Positions 26,030 through 30,580 of a stretch of 30,580 bases of DNA are shown here, piece after piece. The stretch's first letter is position 1, and the number at the start of each line of letters is the position of its first letter. The notes beneath the pieces are model-generated. The model searched no databases. It saw only the letters and a program-made list of their open reading frames with translations, and was not told the DNA's origin. Origin of the DNA: a virus. The position numbers and the translations under genes are program-made. The stretch covers positions 1 through 30,580 of IMG/VR virus record IMGVR_UViG_3300040816_000361. One strand, given 5' to 3'.

Positions 26030-26479
26030 TTATGCCTCGTAGATAGCTGAGTTTGCTCCGTGTTCTGCACACTCTACTCGTACACAATAACAACGATTGT
26101 CTGTTGCTTCACGTATTAGTTTGTCTGCAAATTTAAATGCGTGTTCTGCAAACTTCTCTGCACCTACTCCATCAAATACACGAATGTGTGCGAGACCCTT
26201 TTCTTCTAGTTCACGTAGTGTATCCAAGTGTGGATCTGCAGAGTCAACTGCTACTTTATGATCGAAGTTATCTTCTAACCAAGCCTTCAAAGGTTTTAAT
26301 CCGCCAAAGTCAACTGCCCAGTTCTTATTGTCTAGTTCGTCACATCCAAATGTAAATGTAAATGCTAGACTGTAACCGTGTAGTAAATGACAGTGTGAAT
26401 GATCAGCGTTAGGCTGACGAAATACTGCTGACAGACCAATATTGTGTCCGTAATGTTTTGTAGAATAATGTTTACCCAT
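26030..26479 (-). CDS. 6-pyruvoyl-tetrahydropterin synthase / QueD-like enzyme, divergent zinc site
   Basis: The 149-residue length and motif order fit the PTPS/QueD family, which convert dihydroneopterin triphosphate to pyruvoyl- or carboxy-tetrahydropterin for biopterin or 7-deazaguanine synthesis. Seen: C30 in HCHLLHGY (catalytic cysteine position), DFG at 57-59, the DH pair at 73-74 (catalytic histidine), GAEKFAEHAF around 106-115 and a C-terminal CAEHGANSAIY with E139. The usual zinc motif differs: canonical C..LHGH is here C..LHGY, and the usual first histidine position is N24, with H27, H29 and H31 close by. Similar variants occur in other marine phages as far as I recall. A strong AGGAGG ribosome binding site, a late box at 26518-26525 and a sigma70 promoter at 26557-26585 precede it. 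Product (carboxy- or pyruvoyl-pterin) is undecided. Confidence 0.8.
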   Translation of the reverse strand: MGKHYSTKHYGHNIGLSAVFRQPNADHSHCHLLHGYSLAFTFTFGCDELDNKNWAVDFGGLKPLKAWLEDNFDHKVAVDSADPHLDTLRELEEKGLAHIRVFDGVGAEKFAEHAFKFADKLIREATDNRCYCVRVECAEHGANSAIYEA

Positions 26480-26517
26480 CTCTTGCCTCCTGTGTTGAGT
26501 AAGTTTGATGCGCAGAA

Positions 26518-26525
26518 TATTTATA
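26518..26525 (-). promoter_or_regulatory. Late promoter TATAAATA before the QueD-like gene
   Basis: Perfect late box on the minus strand, 38 bases before the ATG at 26479, with the AGGAGG ribosome binding site between. It lies within the leader of the upstream sigma70 promoter. Confidence 0.65.
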
Positions 26526-26556
26526 GTGGGATGAGCATATAGACCACTTTGTATAT

Positions 26557-26585
26557 ACTATATAGCCTTATCTTAGTTTTGTCAA
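26557..26585 (-). promoter_or_regulatory. Sigma70-type promoter for the QueD-like gene
   Basis: TTGACA (26585-26580), 17 bases, TATAGT (26562-26557) on the minus strand: 11 of 12 consensus bases. The -35 overlaps the last codons of the upstream gene. Expected leader is about 70 bases. Confidence 0.65.
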
Positions 26586-27164
26586 AGATTTTTTGTATAC
26601 ATTTGGTTTTTGCCACTGTGGCGGCAGTTCCCAATCAGGGTTGTTATAAAAAATAAAACGCTGATCTGGAAAGCATTCAATTACTTTTCCTATTTGATAG
26701 ATCCAATAGCTAGGATCTATTGCTCTGTAATCTGAACTGTTATAGTTTTTAGTATCTTTGTAAATGTTATTAAATTTTTTATTATCTTCGCCTGCGCCAT
26801 GACAGTCAAATCCTATCAAATGATTTGTATCATTACGCATCGTTGCTCCTAACAGTACTGCATAAGGACCGCTTCCCCATTGAAAGGGTTCGTCTGCTCT
26901 TATTTCTTGTTCTGTATATGGAAGGTCCGGATACTGTTTTACATTGTTTTGATTTTTAAAATAACGCATCCAATCAGATCTAGTGTAAACTACAGTATCT
27001 TCATTTATACCAGAATTAATTGCTTCTGTAACCATTCGCCTATCACAGCAACTGACACAACTTACTTTGTAGTCTCTAAAAATAGCATTACAACCTATTT
27101 TAAAATCATCATAATTATTAACGTTGAAGTTTTTTCTGCTTTCGCCATTACCTATTATTAGCAT
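26568..27164 (-). CDS. 'IIGNGESR' protein, possible glycosyl- or DUF115-like transferase
   Basis: This 198-residue protein starts MLIIGNGESRK, a short strand plus glycine-rich turn like that opening DUF115/MptE-like and sialyltransferase-like proteins. Further features are GCNAIFRDY (24-32), CVSCCDRRM (36-44), PFQWGSGPYAVLLGA (93-107), HLIGFDCHGAG (115-125) and NNIYKDTKNY (132-141). The pattern of alternating strands and helices with a central GSGP turn suggests a Rossmann-like nucleotide-binding fold. Function is not assigned; phage proteins of this look are usually listed as hypothetical. Its start overlaps the end of the membrane-protein gene by 17 bases and has only a weak ribosome binding site (AGTG region), so it may depend on coupling. 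Its last codons contain the -35 element of the promoter of the QueD-like gene downstream. Confidence 0.75.
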   Translation of the reverse strand: MLIIGNGESRKNFNVNNYDDFKIGCNAIFRDYKVSCVSCCDRRMVTEAINSGINEDTVVYTRSDWMRYFKNQNNVKQYPDLPYTEQEIRADEPFQWGSGPYAVLLGATMRNDTNHLIGFDCHGAGEDNKKFNNIYKDTKNYNSSDYRAIDPSYWIYQIGKVIECFPDQRFIFYNNPDWELPPQWQKPNVYKKSLTKLR

Positions 27165-27438
27165 TTATTTCACTTTTTATATCTTTTACTTCTCGAGTAA
27201 TCTGTTTAAAAGTTTCGTTAGTTTCTTCCATAACATCAAAAAGATTATTAGTAGTTACCATCACCCACCACCACCAATATACTGCTACTAAACTAAAACT
27301 AACTAGCACAGCACAAAAGAAATATTCTAGCACAGAATTAAAATCTAAAAAGTAAAAAATGAGTGCAATCAACATCGCACTCATAGGTAAAACTCTTGCG
27401 GCATAGAACCAAATATTATATTGTTTTCGTCGATCCAT
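27148..27438 (-). CDS. Small two-TM membrane protein with coiled-coil tail
   Basis: This 96-residue protein has a basic N terminus (MDRRKQ), two hydrophobic segments at about 9-31 and 36-62, a run of four tryptophans (55-58) at the end of the second, and a charged heptad-like tail (MEETNETFKQITREVKDIK) at 70-88. No family is recognised; hairpin membrane anchors of this kind occur among phage lysis-timing and superinfection-exclusion proteins, but nothing specific supports either. There is no Shine-Dalgarno sequence before the ATG; a late box AATAAATA ends exactly 5 bases before it, so a late transcript would start at the ATG itself. A weaker sigma70-like pair (TAGACA, 18 bases, CATAAT; 27449-27478) overlaps the same place. 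M19 is an alternative start but would cut into the first membrane segment. Confidence 0.7.
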   Translation of the reverse strand: MDRRKQYNIWFYAARVLPMSAMLIALIFYFLDFNSVLEYFFCAVLVSFSLVAVYWWWWVMVTTNNLFDVMEETNETFKQITREVKDIKSEINANNR

Positions 27439-27443
27439 ACAAA

Positions 27444-27451
27444 TATTTATT
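27444..27451 (-). promoter_or_regulatory. Late-type box AATAAATA before the membrane-protein gene
   Basis: The box overlaps the stop codon of the 423-codon gene and ends 5 bases before the ATG at 27438. The gene lacks a ribosome binding site, so a leaderless late mRNA is the simplest reading. Confidence 0.5.
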
Positions 27452-28721
27452 ATGTAACTTTTAATAATAAAGTGTCTAGATTAATTCTTCCGTTTAGTTT
27501 GGTGTCTGTTGTAGCAATTTCATCTAAGAACTTGCGTAATTTTACTTTACCTGCACTCTTAAAGTCTTTGAGCTGTTCTTCTGGCTTGCGCAGAGTCTTT
27601 TGTATGCTTTGTGCTTCATCAAAGCCAATAATAGTAGTACCTTTTACTTGTAAGCCCGTACCATCACGCTGCATTCCTTTAGGATCTACATTACTTGCAA
27701 CGTATTTTCCTAGTTTACGTGTTTTAGCATTAAACACCCATAGTTCGTTTGCTCCAACAATATCTTCTGGATTGATACTTGCAAGTTTGTATTTGTCATT
27801 AGTTTTTGCATATTTGAGTTTCTCAATTAGCTTGCTTGCACTCTTAGGTTTGGCTTTGCGTGGCTTACGTGTTGCTTTAGCACTGTCAATGATAAAGTCT
27901 AGTGCAGTCATAAGTTCTTCAATAGCAGTACGGAACTTTTTAATGTCTGCTTTCTTAAGATGCGCATAGCCTTCTTTGAGTTGTGCCCAAAGGTCTGCTT
28001 CACGTTCGTCCATCTTTTTCAACTGACCTGCTGTAGGCATACGCTCTAGATCATCATAGTCTGCAAGAACACCATCGTAGAACGACTTCATCTTGCGGGC
28101 ATGTGCTTGACTAGGCTGTAGCTTTTGGAAATGCTTTTTAAAGTCAAAGCCTTTAGGATCAAATGTAGCAGAATCCTGTACCCAACCTTCTAGCCATTCG
28201 TCAATATCTTCTACCATGTCAATAGACTGATCGCGAATACGTTCTTGAATAGTAGGAACATACTTTTTGGCTTTTTCTTTTTCTTCTTCTTTGACTTCTT
28301 CTACAACTAATTCGCCTTTGGCAATTGCTTCTTCTGCCCACTTGTGCAAGTAGTGTGAGTGTGGCTTTATAGTGCCGCCAGTACCGGGCAATGATTCCCA
28401 ATACTTTGCATATTCTTCGTTATAGTCAGGACATCCATCTAGCAAGATACGAGCATATGTACCGCAAGTAGTACGAACGTTGCCTTTCTTAGCGGCTGCA
28501 ACTTGTTTCTTGTCGTAGCCGTTTTGACTCATCCAAGTAAAAAAGTAAGGTAAAATGTCAGCTGGTTTATATTCTTGGTAGTAAAAATCTACTGCGGCAC
28601 GTTGGAGTCTACCAAACGCTGCTGGCTCTAGTTTTTCCCAGTCATCAAAGCTAGGCCCTGATAGTGTACCGCCTCTACGACGAGGAGCTAATTTTACTTT
28701 TTTCTTAGTTGCACGTGCCAT
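27450..28721 (-). CDS. 423-residue basic protein of unknown function
   Basis: A lysine/arginine-rich start (MARATKKKVKLAPRRRGG) is followed by a helical region (about 25-140) with HSHYLHKWAEEAI near 121-133, a highly charged linker (VVEEVKEEEKEKAKKY), a helical middle (about 160-285), a second basic patch (ATRKPRKAKPKSASKLIEK) and a mixed C-terminal domain (about 315-423) with ELWVFNAKTRKLGKYVAS. Nothing identifies an enzyme. The basic patches suggest nucleic acid contact. Proteins with this layout are recurrent hypotheticals in T4-like marine phages, from memory. A clear AGGAGA ribosome binding site precedes the ATG, and upstream lie a near-consensus sigma70 promoter (28750-28778) and a late-like box (28737-28744), so it may be made both early and late. 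It ends 12 bases before the membrane-protein start. Confidence 0.8.
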   Translation of the reverse strand: MARATKKKVKLAPRRRGGTLSGPSFDDWEKLEPAAFGRLQRAAVDFYYQEYKPADILPYFFTWMSQNGYDKKQVAAAKKGNVRTTCGTYARILLDGCPDYNEEYAKYWESLPGTGGTIKPHSHYLHKWAEEAIAKGELVVEEVKEEEKEKAKKYVPTIQERIRDQSIDMVEDIDEWLEGWVQDSATFDPKGFDFKKHFQKLQPSQAHARKMKSFYDGVLADYDDLERMPTAGQLKKMDEREADLWAQLKEGYAHLKKADIKKFRTAIEELMTALDFIIDSAKATRKPRKAKPKSASKLIEKLKYAKTNDKYKLASINPEDIVGANELWVFNAKTRKLGKYVASNVDPKGMQRDGTGLQVKGTTIIGFDEAQSIQKTLRKPEEQLKDFKSAGKVKLRKFLDEIATTDTKLNGRINLDTLLLKVT

Positions 28722-28736
28722 GTAAAGTCTCCTAAC

Positions 28737-28744
28737 AATTTATA
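28737..28744 (-). promoter_or_regulatory. Late-like box TATAAATT before the 423-codon gene
   Basis: Seven of eight bases of the T4 late box on the minus strand, 15 bases before the ATG at 28721 and just downstream of the sigma70 -10 element. Confidence 0.4.
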
Positions 28745-28757
28745 TAATTATTATATA
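28741..28757. repeat. AT-only palindrome in promoter region
   Basis: TATATAAT, one T, ATTATATA: a perfect 8+8 palindrome covering the -10 element and part of the late-like box. It could be an operator or simply the consequence of overlapping AT-rich promoter elements. Confidence 0.45.
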
Positions 28758-28778
28758 GTCGTTCGATTTAAAAGTCAA
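28750..28778 (-). promoter_or_regulatory. Sigma70-type promoter for the 423-codon gene
   Basis: TTGACT (28778-28773), 17 bases, TATAAT (28755-28750) on the minus strand: 11 of 12 consensus bases. The -35 contains the stop codon of the 79-residue gene. The -10 lies inside a 17-base AT palindrome. Confidence 0.7.
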
Positions 28779-29014
28779 GTTCTTTTGAGAGCCCAGAATG
28801 TGGCGTGTTTGCCACTCAAATATCCTGTAATAACAACACGATAGCCCATATTCATAGGATCGAGTATAATATTGAAAGTTGGATCTGTGGCTTTTTCCAC
28901 GCACCACTTGCCGTGATCCGTTTGTTGCCATTGATAAATGAGCTCTGCGACATAGATTTCTACATCTTCCACATCGCCCATTGAGAACGAGTGTAGTACG
29001 TATTCAGCCTTCAT
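28775..29014 (-). CDS. 79-residue protein of unknown function
   Basis: A compact soluble-looking protein: MKAEYVLHSFSMGDVEDVEI, then repeated beta-type stretches and a WQQTDHGKWCVEKA segment, ending GYRVVITGYLSGKHATFWAL. The content (GDVEDVEIYVAELIYQW, DPTFNIILD) reads like a small beta-alpha domain found in many T4-like marine phages as a hypothetical protein; no activity can be assigned. The ribosome binding site is weak (AGAG close to the ATG) and a poor late-like AATAAATG lies at 29032-29039. It lies 38 bases after the ligase stop and is probably expressed from the same transcript. Its stop codon sits inside the -35 element of the promoter for the next gene. Confidence 0.75.
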   Translation of the reverse strand: MKAEYVLHSFSMGDVEDVEIYVAELIYQWQQTDHGKWCVEKATDPTFNIILDPMNMGYRVVITGYLSGKHATFWALKRT

Positions 29015-29052
29015 TCTCTAAATCCCACACACATTTATTAGGTGGGGCAGGT

Positions 29053-30363
29053 TTAGATTTTTTCTCCCGCTTCAAAGCCTCTAAAAGTTTTGAAACGAGG
29101 GAAACGTAACGAGTAGGTTCCGTCTTGATTTTTTGTGATTGCATCTGCTCTTACCTCTACTAAATTGCCGATGATATTGCTACGATCGTTCCAATACTCG
29201 TCGCGATGAGCATCAGTAAAACCACTACCCACATTGACGCGAATATCTTTTCCATCGTCGATCCCTTCACAAACGAATGCACCAAGACGTCCTTCATTCC
29301 TACCAGTACCTTCTTCAATCTCTTTTACCTCCAGTGTTACCTCGATAAACGGCTTTGCTTTAAGCCATGCATGAGTTCGTTTGCATTCGTATGGTGCATC
29401 TGGATCTTTGATCATTACACCTTCGTATCCACCTTCTACAGCCGCTTTATTTAACGCTACAAAGCGGTCTTGTCCTTCTTGGGTGTCTAAGTCAACTTCT
29501 TCCCAATCCAGTGCTTGTACGTGCTGTAAGACCGCCTTATGCTCCTCTACCCAATGCTTGGTAATAAGACTGCGGAAGCTCTGTGGCTTGTCCCATGATC
29601 CTGCTTGGAAACAACCTAGCGGAATAGTGTCAAACAAGTGTAGTACAGCATCGTTCGCTTCTACATTTTCTTTGCGGTGTACCTGCTTCATAAGGTCTTG
29701 GAAGTTAGCACTCATTACTTCACCGTCTAGTACGAGCGGATATGGCACAGGGTACTCACGTACTACGGCACGGATTTCTTCAATGATGTGATCAAAGTTG
29801 TGGAACTGTTTCCCGTTACGGCTGTACATTTCAATCTTGTTGCCGTTTACATCGTGGATAACAACCAGTACACGAACACCGTCAAGTTTGATTTCAATCT
29901 GCTTCTTGCCCGCCATTTTCTTTTCGTGTTTGGCACTATCGTGGGCAAGAGCACAAGTGAACACAGGCACAGTACCTGGTACTACTTTGTTTACAGTCTT
30001 TTCACTTACACCACAGCGTAGGTCTTTGATAAGAATTCTACGATACCAACCATTCCATTGTTCTTTTGTAGCAACACTCATTGCCAACTGAATAGCATCA
30101 CGTGCAGCATGTCCTGTTAGTTCGCGTTCTTGTAGTTGTCTGGCAAGTTCTGCAAAGGCATTGGCTGGCAAGCCTTGTCCATCTTCTGTTGCTTCAGGCA
30201 CTTGCTTAACGCCAAATGTTACAAGCGGATCTAGTGCCATACGCAATCCGTCAAAGAACTCTGGTAAGCCTTCGTCGGCTGCTACCTGTAGAATTTTTTC
30301 TTTTTCTAGACGACTGTTGTTTTCTTCTAGATTACGGATAATAGTTTGTGGTTGCGTTCTCAT
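29053..30363 (-). CDS. ATP-dependent DNA ligase
   Basis: This 436-residue protein carries the nucleotidyltransferase motifs of ATP-dependent DNA ligases, which seal nicks through an enzyme-AMP intermediate. Motif I is EIKLDGVR with adenylated lysine K159. A YSRNGK motif (180-185), LDGEVMS (212-218, motif III), EGVMIKD (314-320, motif IV) and WLKAKP (333-338, motif V) follow in order. An N-terminal helical DNA-binding part (about 1-140) and a C-terminal OB-fold part (about 341-436) complete the usual three-domain layout. The size lies between those of the T7 and T4 ligases. A good AGGAG ribosome binding site precedes the ATG, 9 bases after the oxygenase stop. Likely roles are joining Okazaki fragments, recombination and completing UVDE-started repair. 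Confidence 0.95.
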   Translation of the reverse strand: MRTQPQTIIRNLEENNSRLEKEKILQVAADEGLPEFFDGLRMALDPLVTFGVKQVPEATEDGQGLPANAFAELARQLQERELTGHAARDAIQLAMSVATKEQWNGWYRRILIKDLRCGVSEKTVNKVVPGTVPVFTCALAHDSAKHEKKMAGKKQIEIKLDGVRVLVVIHDVNGNKIEMYSRNGKQFHNFDHIIEEIRAVVREYPVPYPLVLDGEVMSANFQDLMKQVHRKENVEANDAVLHLFDTIPLGCFQAGSWDKPQSFRSLITKHWVEEHKAVLQHVQALDWEEVDLDTQEGQDRFVALNKAAVEGGYEGVMIKDPDAPYECKRTHAWLKAKPFIEVTLEVKEIEEGTGRNEGRLGAFVCEGIDDGKDIRVNVGSGFTDAHRDEYWNDRSNIIGNLVEVRADAITKNQDGTYSLRFPRFKTFRGFEAGEKI

Positions 30364-30372
30364 ATTTTTCTC

Positions 30373-30580
30373 CTATACGAAACGGTACCATCCAGTTGCA
30401 ATATATTTTGTATTAGTTAAACTAGTAATTCCTCTGTGTGTATGTGTCCAATCCACTGGCCAAATAAGTGTAAGTCCTTTTTGTGGTTTAACTTTTACAT
30501 TTTGATACATAAATTCTGTTTCGCCACCATCTTCTACATCATTCAAGTAAGTCATAAAAACTAAGTGTCTAGCACTGTCC
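30373..30580 (-). CDS. 2OG-Fe(II) oxygenase (prolyl 4-hydroxylase-like), 5' end outside window
   Basis: The frame is open to the right edge and gives the last 68 residues: ...ARHLVFMTYLNDVEDGGETEF, a linker, then VKPQKGLTLIWPVDWTHTHRG and KYIATGWYRFV. This is the C-terminal half of the P4Hc-type double-stranded beta-helix: 'YLND.E.GGETEF', 'V.P.KG..L.WP....HTHRG' with the distal iron-binding histidine, and the closing 'KYI..GW'. The first HxD iron motif would lie outside the window. The family hydroxylates proline or other side chains, or small molecules, using oxygen and 2-oxoglutarate; many marine T4-like phages carry several. The substrate is unknown. The methionine at 30555 is internal, because the residues before it continue the fold. 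Confidence 0.85.
   Translation of the reverse strand, partial: DSARHLVFMTYLNDVEDGGETEFMYQNVKVKPQKGLTLIWPVDWTHTHRGITSLTNTKYIATGWYRFV

Noticed and set aside
29032-29039. AATAAATG as a late promoter for the 79-residue gene
   Set aside because: Only 6 of 8 bases match and the AT-rich background makes that common.
22689-30372. Rho-independent terminators in the intergenic gaps
   Set aside because: No GC-rich hairpin followed by a T run was found in any gap; the convergent genes overlap and leave no room.
30364-30400. TTGCAA and TATAGG upstream of the ligase as a sigma70 promoter
   Set aside because: Both hexamers are weak and the spacer is 18 bases; the ligase is more simply read from the upstream oxygenase transcript.

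Overview
The window looks like part of a T4-like marine myovirus genome (cyanophage or pelagiphage type), probably from a metagenome or a marine isolate. The DNA is AT-rich and densely packed. Seventeen of nineteen recognised genes lie on the minus strand, with gaps of 0-125 bases and many short overlaps. Copies of a T4-type late promoter box (TATAAATA and close variants) sit before many genes. The gene content (giant modular fibres, A-type Fe-S carrier, UV damage endonuclease, pyruvoyl-tetrahydropterin-synthase-like enzyme, 2OG-Fe(II) oxygenase, many small proteins) is typical of T4-like phages of marine bacteria. No tRNA, rRNA, CRISPR, integrase, transposase or reverse transcriptase is visible. 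The host cannot be read from this window alone.

Region 1 (1-22320, minus) is a tail-fibre block: a giant gene of 3178 codons (12784-22320), a second of 3248 codons (2995-12741) and a third that runs off the left edge (1-2981, at least 993 codons). The two giants share modules in largely the same order, so they look like diverged paralogues. The second and third share a roughly 50-residue repeat. An A-type Fe-S carrier gene (22335-22688) lies 14 bases upstream of the first giant, behind a late box, and probably heads the same late transcript.

Region 2 (22689-24085) is an island of small genes. Two plus-strand genes (zinc-ribbon-like 22749-23036; SAP/Rho-N-like 23506-23784) each follow the same TGTAAATA box and each overlap a minus-strand gene tail to tail. 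Between them are two ATGA-coupled minus genes, one a 53-residue membrane protein (23288-23449). The start region between 23447 and 23508 is strikingly symmetrical.

Region 3 (24085-30580, minus) is metabolic and DNA-processing: a partial 2OG-Fe(II) oxygenase, ATP-dependent DNA ligase, two genes of unknown function, a two-TM membrane protein, an 'IIGNGESR' protein, a QueD/PTPS-like enzyme, a GT-A type glycosyltransferase, a 38-residue ORF and a UVDE endonuclease. Three of these genes (the 423-codon gene, the QueD-like gene and uvdE) have a near-consensus sigma70 promoter followed closely by a late box, suggesting early and late expression. UVDE and ligase could form the nicking and sealing ends of a sunlight-damage repair route. 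The glycosyltransferase, QueD-like and IIGNGESR proteins may modify a nucleotide or surface sugar; their substrates cannot be read from sequence.
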